Below, piece after piece: positions 1 to 10,171 of a stretch of 64,000 bases of DNA. The stretch is from Rostratula benghalensis (lineage: Eukaryota > Chordata > Aves > Charadriiformes > Rostratulidae). The notes below the pieces were generated by a model. That model did no database searches and was not told the origin of the DNA. It saw nothing but the letters and a program-made list of their open reading frames with translations. Position 1 is the first letter of the stretch, and each line of letters begins with the position of its first letter. The stretch spans positions 1,576,590 to 1,640,589 of the forward strand of contig VXAI01000117.1 in the NCBI GenBank assembly GCA_013399305.1, in the 5' to 3' direction. The translations under genes were made by a program, and so were the position numbers.

Positions 1-511
1 ATACTGGTGTGCTGGTGATGTTGGGTAGAGATATCAGAGTGACCATTACTAGTGAAACCAGCTTGGGTGACAGGAAAGTCTAGCCACCGAAAACAGAGTT
101 TAGAGTATTCTTATTTGCCCTGCTTCTTGTAGCACAGATTTCAGGACCACCCCTGGCAGATGCTGGGTGCCCTTAAACACAGGGAATTTAGTAGCTACCT
201 CTTATGACAGCATGTACAACTCTTGGAGGTTAAGCAGGAGTGCTACCCGTAGCCACTGTACATTCTGCCTGTAGCTCCAAGCTTTGGTGATGTGGGCTTG
301 ATTTGCTATAAAGCTAGATGTGAGCTTACGCTCTTTCAGTTGTAAGGCTAGACAATGTCTTCCTTCCACTGGGCTTGAATGTGTGCTCTGCACCTCCATT
401 TATTGACATCATTGCTTACAAAACAGAATAGATCTAACAGGATCTATAAAGGGAGATTCACTGCCATGCTTCAGTGAAAATGACATTACTAAAGGAAATT
501 CATTACAGGGA
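1..511. other. Unassigned left flank, no gene seen
   Basis: Unique-looking, moderately AT-rich sequence up to the 3' end of the first CR1. The longest open frame is about 65 codons and shows no recognisable domain. No repeat, RNA gene or clear regulatory signal was recognised. Confidence 0.5.
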
Positions 512-687
512 TCACAGAATCACGGAATCACAGACTACCAGGGATTGGAAGGGACCTTGAAAGATCATCTAGTCCAATCCCCCTGCCACAGCAGGAACAC
601 CTAGATCAGGTCACACAGGTACCTGTCCAGACGGGTCTTGAACGTCTCCAGAGAAGGAGACTCCACAACCTCCCTGGGCAGCCCGTT

Positions 688-2463
688 CTAGTGCTCCGTC
701 ACCCTCACCGTGAAGAAGATTTTCCTCATATTTAAATGGAACCTCCTGTGTTCCAGCTTGCACCCATTGCCCCTTGTCCTCTCATAGGCCATCGCTGAGA
801 AGAGCCTGGCTCCATCCTCCTGACACTCACCCTTTCCATATTGATAAACATTAATGAGGGCACCCCTCAGTCTCCTCTTCTCCAAGCTAAAGAGACCCAG
901 CTCCNNNNNNNNNNNNNNNNNNNNNNNNNNNNNNNNNNNNNNNNNNNNNNNNNNNNNNNNNNNNNNNNNNNNNNNNNNNNNNNNNNNNNNNNNNNNNNNN
1001 NNNNNNNNNNNNNNNNNNNNNNNNNNNNNNNNNNNNNNNNNNNNNNNNNNNNNNNNNNNNNNNNNNNNNNNNNNNNNNNNNNNNNNNNNNNNNNNNNNNN
1101 NNNNNNNNNNNNNNNNNNNNNNNNNNNNNNNNNNNNNNNNNNNNNNNNNNNNNNNNNNNNNNNNNNNNNNNNNNNNNNNNNNNNNNNNNNNNNNNNNNNN
1201 NNNNNNNNNNNNNNNNNNNNNNNNNNNNNNNNNNNNNNNNNNNNNNNNNNNNNNNNNNNNNNNNNNNNNNNNNNNNNNNNNNNNNNNNNNNNNNNNNNNN
1301 NNNNNNNNNNNNNNNNNNNNNNNNNNNNNNNNNNNNNNNNNNNNNNNNNNNNNNNNNNNNNNNNNNNNNNNNNNNNNNNNNNNNNNNNNNNNNNNNNNNN
1401 NNNNNNNNNNNNNNNNNNNNNNNNNNNNNNNNNNNNNNNNNNNNNNNNNNNNNNNNNNNNNNNNNNNNNNNNNNNNNNNNNNNNNNNNNNNNNNNNNNNN
1501 NNNNNNNNNNNNNNNNNNNNNNNNNNNNNNNNNNNNNNNNNNNNNNNNNNNNNNNNNNNNNNNNNNNNNNNNNNNNNNNNNNNNNNNNNNNNNNNNNNNN
1601 NNNNNNNNNNNNNNNNNNNNNNNNNNNNNNNNNNNNNNNNNNNNNNNNNNNNNNNNNNNNNNACTGAAGTCAAGATAGATGACATCTACTGCTCTACCAT
1701 CGTCCATCCACCTGGTTATGTCTTTGTAAAAGGCTACCAGGTTGGTCAAGCATGACTTCCCCTTGGTGAAGCCATGTGGACTGCCTCTAATGACCCTCTT
1801 ATCCTTGATATGTCTAGAGATAGTGCCAAGGATAAGTTGTTCCATCAACTTCCCAGGGATGGAAGTAAGGCTGACCGGTCCATAGTTGCCCGGGTCCTCC
1901 TTCTTGCCCTTTTTGAAGATTGGAGTGACATTAGCTCTCCTCCAATCCTCAGGTACTTCTCCCATTCCCCACGACTTGGCAAAGATGATAGAGAGCAGTC
2001 TAGCAATAACCTCAGCCAGCTCCCTCAGCATCCGCGGGTGCATCCCATCAGGACCCATGGACTTGTGGACATCCAGGTTGTTCAGGTGGTCCTTAACCCA
2101 TTCCTCATCAACTGAGGCAATGTCCTCCTTTGTCCTGGCTCCCTCTGGGGCCTCAGAGGTATGGGACTCTTCGGGGCAGTCAGCAGCAGTATAGACTGAG
2201 GCAAAGAAGGCATTCAGTAACTCTGCCTTTTCTGTATCCTCTGTCACCAGGGCACCAGCCTCATTCAACAGTGAGCCTACATTGCCTCTAGCATTAGCTT
2301 TATCTGCAATGTATTTGAAGAAGCCCTTCCTGCTGTCCTTGACCTCTCTTGCGAGGTTTAATTCTAAGGAGGCCTTAGCTTTCCGTGTTGCCTCCCTACA
2401 ACCTCTGGCAAGAGTCTTATATTCCTCCCAGGTGGTCTTCCCCTCCTTCCACGATTTGTACAC
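688..2463 (-). pseudogene. CR1 ORF2 reverse transcriptase remnant (gapped)
   Basis: Reverse transcriptase part of CR1 ORF2. From the first methionine of the open stretch: a basic linker (residues 1-60), KSMGPDGMHPRML at about 134-146, VPEDWRRANVTPIFKKG at 170-186, a PGNYGPVSLT block at 191-200, GFTKGKSCLTNL at 231-242, and the first catalytic-aspartate motif VIYLDFS at 261-267. The sequence then enters the 758-bp gap, so the FADD-type active site, thumb and connection regions are not visible. The frame resumes with [14 protein letters not shown] and runs about 70 residues to a stop. The frame is the same on both sides, and a gap of about 253 codons is near what the family would need, so the gap size is plausible. 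Non-LTR RTs usually have NYRP in the third block; here residue 195 is Gly, a probable decay mutation. The upstream stop at 2473-2475 separates it from the endonuclease. Confidence 0.92.
905..1662. other. Assembly gap (758 N) inside CR1
   Basis: A run of 758 undetermined bases. It starts within the RT C-terminal region and ends just after the first RT catalytic motif of the minus-strand CR1. The length is not a round number, which suggests an estimated rather than placeholder gap. Gaps inside high-copy repeats are typical of short-read assemblies. All long frames crossing it on either strand, other than the CR1 frame, are artefacts of the N run. Confidence 0.98.
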
Positions 2464-2472
2464 TCTTCTTTT

Positions 2473-3045
2473 CTATTTAAGGACCAGCCAAATGTCCACA
2501 TTTAGCCAGGCCGGTCTCCTTCCCTGCCTACTAGATTTTGGGCACACAGGCACAGCCTGCTCCTGTGCGTTTAAGATTTCTCTCCTAAAGTATGTCCAGC
2601 CTTCCTGAACTCCTGTATCGTTCAGGACAGCCTCCCAGGCAACAAGTACTCTGAGCAGATCAAAGTTTGCTCTCCGGAAGTCTAAGATGTCAGTTTTACT
2701 AGTCTCCCTCTTCGCCTCTCCAAGGATCATGAACTCAATCATGTCATGATCACTTTGTCCTAGACGGCCTCCAACTTTTACTTCTGTCACAAGTTTTTCC
2801 CTGTTCACAAGGAGGAGGTCTAGGAGAGCACCATCCCTGGTGGGCTCACTTACCAGTTGCATGAGGAAGTTATCCTCCACAGACTGCAGGAACCTTCTGG
2901 ATTGTTCCCTCTCTGCTGTGTTGTATTCCCAGCAGATGTCTGGGAGGTTAAAGTCCCCCACAAGAACAACGGCAAGCGCCCATGAGATTTCTCCCAGCTG
3001 CTTTTAGAAAGCTTCATCCGCCTCACTGCTTTGGGTAGGGAGGTC
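2473..3045 (-). pseudogene. CR1 ORF2 endonuclease domain remnant
   Basis: C-terminal part of an apurinic/apyrimidinic-type endonuclease, the domain that nicks target DNA in non-LTR retrotransposition. Two hallmark motifs are visible: GDFNLPDICW, just after the methionine at 2961, and QSDHDMIEF about 70 residues later, which carries the catalytic SDH. The methionine at 2961 is not a real start: the same frame continues upstream to about 3045 and is broken by an in-frame TAA at 3004-3006. It closes with an in-frame TAG at 2473-2475, immediately before the RT frame, which continues in the same phase. The original product was therefore one endonuclease-RT polyprotein, now interrupted by two stops. 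The N-terminal half of the endonuclease is missing. Confidence 0.9.
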
Positions 3046-3070
3046 TATGCTTTGCATTCCCTCCTTAGAT

Positions 3071-5309
3071 CACCAGCCCTTACTTCTAGACTAGAGGATG
3101 TTCAGGAATATACACTCTCTCATAGCCTCTTTGGGATCAGCTTTCTTTTTAAGGAAATACATTTAAATATTCACTGGGAAGGCATAACTCTCTGTTGTGG
3201 AAGCCAAGAGCAACTGGGGTTTCAGTTTCTGCTTCAGTGAGTTTCTACACAAAGCTCAGGTGAGAAAGAGAAAAACAAAACACAGTATAAGCTTGAAAAG
3301 CATGGAAACAGCCTATATATAGGAACAATAAACAGCAGCCTGTGTGGGAGTCATTAGATCACTCCCATGCCCTACAGTATAAGCCCATGTGGCACCTTTA
3401 CCACATAATTTTCCCCACCTCTCTGCTGAATCTCACTCAGGCAGAGGCCAAAATTTGGAGCTCTCCTTTTACAAGTACTGTCTTGTCTCACCAGCATCCT
3501 CCTGGGATCCCCCTTGTGCCCACCGGTGCCTGATACTTGAGCAGGGCCTTCACACAAAAGTGGAGGAGATCCATTGTGCTCTAGTTTCACTCACCAGTTT
3601 TAGTTCAGGTGGCTCCCAAAAAGCCACATCAGGCATCTCTATGCTGAAGGACTTCACAGACAAAGCTCTTTCGCAGACCAGCACTGGAGAACTGAAAAAA
3701 CCCAGGGCATGCCCAACTGCTCCTTTCTGCATCTGGAAAAGGCTGCCAGGACACAAAGGATGAGTGAAGGGGCTGCCCCGTGCCCAGTGGAGCTTATATC
3801 CCTAAAGTGCTCTCAGACTTGGCAGTCCTAATCTTTCTCAGCTCTCAGATTTCCTGGTGCTGAACCAGGTGCTGAATATGTGTGTGATCTTTGTCATAAA
3901 AACCAGGGCTAATTTCAGTGAAGATGGTCACAGAGCCAGAATTCAGCATTTAACTTCTTCCATTATCCCAAAGAAAATGCTTGGAGTGACCTTGGGGCTT
4001 TAATTAAAAACCCTAATTAAGAGTTTTATGCAAATTCAGGAAGAGCAGAGATTCTCGCCTCTCCCCCAAATGCTTAGTCAAGCTTTTAATTTTGTGAAAA
4101 TCTAATCTTTAAACTTTTTTGCTCTTTATGCGTGTTTAGTACATTTTAGCAAGAATCCTTTTGTCTAATTATTCAGAAAAGTGGGCTGTGTTTCTTCTTA
4201 AAAATCCCACGGACCCCAAATTATCTCTAGAATGTTGTAGGAGGTTAAATTTCATAACATCTTTCTGACTTGCATCGATTGGCAATGCAGCTATTTCTGC
4301 TGTATAATTTCCTTCTTTTCAATGCCATTATTATTTGTTTTTTATAATGTGGGAGGATCTATCCATCCTACTTAATGCTGAACTAGGACTCCGCTCTGCA
4401 AAGTGTTGTATAAACACAAAAGAAAACCATGGTTCTTACCCCGAGTGTGCAGGATAGCAAGACAGGAATGAAGAGCTCAGTAACGACTGCAGCACACGCA
4501 GCAGCTGCTGTGCCAGAATCAAGGATTTTGGGGGTGCCACAGCACTGATGGCCTTGATGTGTTTTTTGAGGAAAACAATGTAAAGGTAACTGTAGATTTT
4601 AATGGGAGCCTATTAAAAGTTGAAAGTGCCATGCAGGGAAAAGTGCAAAGGTGTTTATCAGAAATGGTAACATAGACAGAAAAAAAAATAGTGTCACTGA
4701 AAGAAAAATGTTACCATGCTGTCCTTTTCACTTTAACTCTACTGCTGCTGAAGGGAGCTTTCTTCCTGTGGTTAGCTCAGGCATGTTATTTCGGGACTCA
4801 CCAGGAGGATGCAACACCAGCACATTATGAATCTGACACATTACCTGAGCCAGTATTGATAAATCTCAACATCTAGAAGAAAAAATCACAGCTAGCAGAA
4901 AGTTTCTCTACAGCAAAGGGTCAGCACAGGCTCAGCAAAATCCAATTCAAACCCTTGGATTATAAGAGGAAGTGCAACTAGGAAACAGACATGGAATTGT
5001 AGTCCTGGTCTAGGTAATTTTCATACAAGTGTGTATAATTGTGAAGATATAAGATGTCTGGTTTCCCAGTGCCCCAACATGTACATTGCTTTCCTTGCTG
5101 ATAAGCTGAAAAGCTACTTCAGTCTCGTAGACAGTAGAGAGAGCAGCGGTATTTATATCCTGCTGGAGTAGTTCTTCGGAGGTTGTGGGAATGCCTGCAA
5201 GATTTGCAGGTCAGCATTTCTCAGTAATGAGTAGATGGAAGCTGTAAATCACTTCCCACACACACGTTATATGATCTGCCCTCAACAAGAGTGAATAATC
5301 AGATCTGTT
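3071..5309. other. Unassigned non-coding stretch
   Basis: Unique-looking sequence with only short open frames (up to about 124 codons at 3389-3763) and no recognised domain or homology. A stretch at 4430-4515 has a possible minus-strand splice donor (GGGGTAAGA, about 4432-4440) next to CAG-rich sequence, but no exon can be supported. No RNA gene or further mobile element was recognised. Confidence 0.4.
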
Positions 5310-5352
5310 AAAAAACAAAACAAAACAAAAAAACCCCAAGAACAAACAAAAG
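5310..5352. repeat. A-rich low-complexity tract
   Basis: Interrupted (CAAAA)n-like sequence followed by CAAACAAA units. It has no target-site duplication or adjoining SINE or LINE body, so it is read as simple low-complexity sequence and not as a retroposon tail. Confidence 0.7.
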
Positions 5353-5734
5353 CCACAACCAACCAAATCCCAACAATAACACCACTACAGTGGTAAACTT
5401 CAGTTCAAGCATGAGTATCTGCAAAATCACCCTGATGGTTTCCCAGACATCGAAGGGATGCTAAGGTTTAAGGGAGCAGATGGGAACAAACAGCTGCTGG
5501 GAAGTAGCAGCAAGCCTTGATTCAACAAAACACAGAGGACTGAACAGGAAAATAGTTAAGCAATGGGTAAAAACCTTCATAATCTTTTTCATATTGAGAT
5601 TATGTCCTAGTGACTGATATTTCCTAAGCTGGAGAAGCAATTGACAACAGTGTCCTCACTAATGCTTAGAGGCCACTCTAAGTTTTTGTGCTTCCAAGAA
5701 GCCCTAACAGCATGCCCCCAAAGCTACCGGAACA

Positions 5735-5777
5735 TTAAAAAATAAAGTAATAAAAAATAATTAATTAAATAAATATA
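5735..5777. repeat. AT-rich low-complexity tract
   Basis: Runs of AAATAA and TTAATTAAATAAATA. No coding potential. This is ordinary AT-rich intergenic sequence. Confidence 0.6.
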
Positions 5778-8700
5778 GCTGTAACCCTTAATACTTACTG
5801 TGCAGGGCAAAGAAGTTGCTTCAAGTGATGCTCCAAAAAGAGATACTAACACAAGAGCAAACACCCAGCAGCTTCATATGCTGCATTTATCCCAATGAAT
5901 CATGCCTGTCCTGTTTATTTATTCTCCTGATTTATAGACCATCTACTGCCATGGCAGCAGGATGTTTATTTACAAGTAGATGAACAAAAATTCTGATAAA
6001 TTCCATAAAACCGGGAGAAAAAACAAACCTTAAGAAAAAAACTTGAAAACTCTAGCTAGCTCTAAACATCTTCTGTTGTGCTTTAAGATACTACACAGGA
6101 TATTGTGAGCTCCAGGGTTTTTAACAGAGCTGATGGATACAAATAAAACATTCCAAGGATTTTTTTTAAGACATTGAAATAAAGGTCAGTGGACATATTT
6201 TCAAAACACATGTGTGATTTAGAAAACAAAGTCTTATTTTTGAAAACACTTAGATAAAAAAATTATTGTTGTTTAGCATTTCATTCGAGTGAAATCATTG
6301 GAGATTCAATACCTTGCATCTTGCAGCATCCAGACCTAAAAGGTCTTGTATTCTTTCAAAGTCTTTTAGTTTTAGAACTTTAGATCTAGATTAGTTTTGT
6401 AATTGAGCCCTAGGTGCCTCAGTCATTTGGATTGTGTAAAACTGTGCTGGAAATCCAAAATGCCTTTAGAAATTTGAACCTTGGGAGGTGAATGTGTCTT
6501 GACATTGCATGAGACTGCAGGCCTGCAGGACACATTCATTGAGACTGAAGCAAGTTAAATGTCTCATTTTCTGCTAAGAACCTCAGGACCATCTGTCCAA
6601 GGAAGAAATTTTCAAAGTCACAGAGAGCTCTAGAGCCTTCAGTGTAGCCCAGTATGGGTTAGGAGGTGATTTTTCAAAGCAAATATATCGATGAGGAACT
6701 TAGCTTTCACAAAGCAGAGAGAGACTTCAAAATCAGATACAACCATGCCTTCTAACTTCAGTCTGTTGTTAAGGAAGACTTTAACTATGAATTTTCTTAA
6801 CCTTTCTGTATAGTCACAAGATTGGGAAAGTCCTCTTCCTTGGAGAACAGAATAGTTCTCTGAAAACTTGCATTGAAGGAAACAACCTATTGCAATGCTT
6901 CACTGTCCTCACTGCTAGCAAGTTCGTTATTGTTTAATCTGATGCTATCTTTCCTTAAGTTTTTCCCTGTTATTTCTCACCTAGCCATCATGGACATGGA
7001 CAAAATTTAATTCCTCTATTTGCAGTGGATTTCTAGATACCTGGAGACATTTAGATTTTTGCTCAGTCCTCTCTTCTTTACAATAAATAAAACAAATACA
7101 TTCAATCTATCCTTGAAGAAATTTAACTTCTCATCTATGCCTCAAAAAATGGGTAAAAGTCAGTTATGACCGATGTTGAAAGTGTATACCCTCTGCACTG
7201 ACTTGAGTTAACAACAATCTCTCTCAAAAAATGCAGTGGAAAATGAATGGAGACCTGAATGAGACTCAGTGGTATAGGTAAAGCAGCATCAATACTTGAG
7301 GCTCATAGACACAGGCCACTGACTGCTCTGCATGTCCAGTCAGGTAGTAACACTTTTGATACACTTGCAACTAGGGCAAACTTCAAGACCTAGGGGAGAA
7401 AAGTTGAACAATGCAAAACAATGTTTTGTTTTTTTTCTGCGACTGCAGGAGTATGGGAGCTTGTACCCACTTTCTTTAGAAGGCACAGGGAACGTTGCTG
7501 ACTTTAAAAATAGAGTGTCTGATGTCCATGAGTACCATTATCAGGTTTTTTATGTCAAAAGGGTTGGAACTGACTCAAATCAGCTTTCGCTATACAAGAC
7601 AAATGCAAAATGCACTGTGTGCAAGCCTCGAGGGAGGCCTTGGTGAGGATCTCTGTCCTGTGAGCTCAGTGTTCTCAGCATGTCAAGTTAGGGGTGAACC
7701 ACTGATATAAATGAATGTGGTCTGCATGACTTGGTCACCCCCAGCAATTCTGGGGCTTAGGATATGTAATTGAGTTCAGTCTTCTGGTAACTAGGGAAGT
7801 ATACTGGAATGCAATGTCTGAAAGATGTGCTAGTTTTAAACCCATGCTAGCCAAACTGATGAAGAAGTGAAAAATATTCATCATAATTTCTGGAAAGACT
7901 TGGAGTACGAAGAGAAGAATTAATATATTGCTTGAAATACATATAGCCATTTTTTATATATATTTCTTTTATATGTTTATCTTTTATGTATTTTTCACTC
8001 TTGCTTTAATCAAGAGAAAATATGTTATGTGATTATGGTGCTTTTAAACAGGGAAGATAATTTGTTAGATGCCTTGTATTAAGTTTTCCTCTTGTCTAAT
8101 AAATACATAACGCTTATGTAATGTATTATAATGCAAAAATATATTTATCATCAGTAGTGAGGCTGTTGGCATTAAGGAGATAATTACTGCTACTAAGCTG
8201 CCATTCAGTGAAGGTTATCATATCTAAACAAAGTCTATGGTCCTGGAGATTTTCTAAAAGTGCTATTAGAATTTGCCACCCATGTGCAGTACACATAACA
8301 GCAACTCTTGAGGTTGGCTCACTGCAACTCTGAGTGAATTGGAATGATTATTTCGTGGGCTTGGCAAACTTCTTTTGTTTATACAGCCCAGTGGGATGTT
8401 TGCTTTCTTCACAACAGCAAGTTCAGTTTGTGAGCTGTTCTGACTCCCGGCTCCTTTCCTGCAGAGCTGTTGTATTTCTGTCTTCTGTATTCTTTCATAC
8501 TCCACACATGGCTGTCCACTTCCATGTGGCTTCCTCCCTCATATCCTCCTCTTGCTCATTTTTGGTTTTGCCTCCCATTTTAGAATGCATTCACGTGTCC
8601 CCATCAGCTTTGTCAACAACATTTCTATGGTGACCCATTCTACCAAGAGTAAATCTTTTGGAAACCGTATCTTCTTAGAAAAATCTGCATAGGATGCTGT

Positions 8701-9701
8701 GAAACACCCTGGACCTCTCAGATGTCCTCAGACTGTCTTCCTCCTTCTGCTGTCCAATTAGGCAGGGAGTGGGATCAGGAAAGAACAGATCTCTTCCTTT
8801 ATTGGCAGGACTGGACTACATCTGACCATTTGGGAAGTCCACAGCAGACTGTGGAGTGGAAAATTCAGAAAAATTTCTTTGTCCACTTGTAATGTGGGCA
8901 GACACTCTCACAAGAGGGTGAGGCAGAGAGTTTCCAGCAGCAAAAAATAATGGCTGTTGTTTGCAGTGCCTCTGTTTTAGCAAGTACAGATATATGCAAA
9001 TCTGATCTGGCCAATTCTGTTGCCATAAAGAAAAGATGAAGGGTTTGTGTTGTAGGAAGGAGCAAGCTAATCTAGGAACAGTAAGCCACTGCTCCTCACT
9101 CCTTCCAGACAGAGAAACCAAGCATGTTTTTCCGTAGCTTTCTGTCTCATCTCATTATCTTCTGCCCCAGGCTCAGTGCCTTTGCAGGAACAGTCTGGTT
9201 TTGGCACAGAAGATGTCATTCTATCTATGGGCTGAAAAAAAATGCAGTTTTGTCTCCCTTGTTGAGGAGCTAGGGCCTGGGGTGAAGGTAACACCTGCAA
9301 GGACAGGGAGAGGATGGGTAAGTCCCGTGGGGTGTGGTCTCATCCTGCCAGTGGGATGCCTGGGGTGGGAGAGCAAGGTGACTGGAGCTGCTTCCTACCC
9401 CAGAAGGGAGGTGCATGCACACTGAGTGGACCACAATGGCCCTCTGTGTGCCATGTGATAGGTGAGAGCCCAGGGAATAGGGAGAAATTTTCTTTCTGCC
9501 TGGATGCACCTGGTATCTGTGTTGATTACCCCTTTGGATTTCAGAGCCTGTTTAACCTTCCTAAATGTGTCCTGACAGCTTTGTAATTTCTGTGCCCGCT
9601 AGACTAGGTATGTGCTACATCAAGGGAAAAGAGAGCACAAGATGTGGAAAAACCACACAAGACCCCCAGCTGCTTATCAACCTTAAATTCGTCTGAGGAA
9701 C
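5778..9701. other. Unassigned non-coding stretch
   Basis: AT-leaning sequence up to the first LTR. Open frames are about 100 codons at most, overlap on both strands and carry no recognisable family. The part from about 9240 to 9440 is locally more GC-rich and contains a good splice-donor-like GGGTAAGT near 9317, but no supporting acceptor or protein similarity was seen. Confidence 0.4.
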
Positions 9702-9706
9702 ACTGG
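9702..9706 (+). repeat. Target-site duplication, left copy (ACTGG)
   Basis: The 5-bp ACTGG directly before the TG that opens the LTR is repeated exactly at 10167-10171, directly after the CA that closes it. A 5-bp duplication fits ERVL-type integration and some other retroviral integrases. Confidence 0.85.
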
Positions 9707-10166
9707 TGTGCTGGTTTTCACTGGGACAGAGTTAGTTTTCTACCTAGTAGCTAGTGTGGGGACTATGTTTTGGATCTGTGCTGAAAGTGGTGTTGAAGAT
9801 GCAGATACTTTTTCCTCATTGCTGAGCAGTGCTTACACAGAGTCAGGGCATTTTCTACTCCTCACCATCACCCCACCAGCAAAGGCTGGGGATGCACAAG
9901 AAGCTGGGAGGGAATACAGCCAGGACAGCTGACCCCAACTGACCAAAGGGATATTCCATACCACATGACATCCTGTTCAGTATATAAAGGTGAGAGAAGA
10001 AGAAGGAAGGAAGGGGACAAACAGACTGGTGGTGTTTGTCTTCCCAAGTAACCATTACGCATGATGGAGCCCAGATTTCCCACTTTTGCTCTTCTGATTC
10101 TCTCCCCCATTCTGCTGTGGGGAAGTTGTGTGGTGCTTAACTGCTAGCTGGGGTTAAACCACGACA
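9707..10166 (+). mobile_element. Solo LTR of an avian endogenous retrovirus (ERVL-like)
   Basis: A 460-bp LTR bounded by TG...CA and flanked by a perfect 5-bp duplication, with no internal retroviral sequence on either side. It is a solo LTR left by recombination between two LTRs. The plus strand is the sense strand: it carries a TATA box (9981-9988) about 275 bp into the element, followed by GA-rich sequence, and ends in GGGGTTAAACCACGACA. Compared with the second copy at 52710, about 130 bp are missing near 10078. That missing part contains, in the other copy, the block leading to the TTAAA polyadenylation-signal-like region. The family assignment rests on remembered similarity to ERVL-type LTRs of birds; the structure (TG/CA, duplication, TATA) is seen directly. 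Confidence 0.88.
9981..9988 (+). promoter_or_regulatory. LTR TATA box
   Basis: TATATAAA in the solo LTR, at the expected U3/R position of the sense strand. The corresponding sequence is deleted in the second LTR at about 52946. Whether this copy still drives transcription is unknown. Confidence 0.7.
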
Positions 10167-10171
10167 ACTGG
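10167..10171 (+). repeat. Target-site duplication, right copy (ACTGG)
   Basis: Exact partner of 9702-9706. Together they show that this LTR is a complete, undisturbed insertion at both ends. Confidence 0.85.

Larger units (their letters stand above)
512..3070 (-). mobile_element. CR1 LINE, 5'-truncated, minus strand
   Basis: A non-LTR retrotransposon of the CR1 clade. Read on the minus strand it runs from within the endonuclease domain (about 3070-2480), through reverse transcriptase (about 2463-1663), across an assembly gap (905-1662), into the ORF2 C-terminus (about 904-688) and the 3' UTR. It ends at about 512 in ATTCCGTG and ATTCTGTG units, the short 3' repeats typical of CR1, which lacks a poly(A) tail. 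The left boundary is clear. The right boundary is approximate: the reading frame still looks CR1-like to about 3045, then similarity fades. The 5' part of the element (ORF1 and most of the endonuclease N-terminus) is absent, as usual for CR1, which is commonly truncated by incomplete reverse transcription. The element cannot move by itself in this state. Confidence 0.95.

Noticed and set aside
841..1755. Long plus- and minus-strand frames across the N run
   Set aside because: They are open only because undetermined bases contain no stops; only the CR1 frame has supporting sequence on both sides.
1774..2608. Several plus-strand open frames
   Set aside because: They are antisense shadows of the minus-strand CR1 endonuclease-RT frame.
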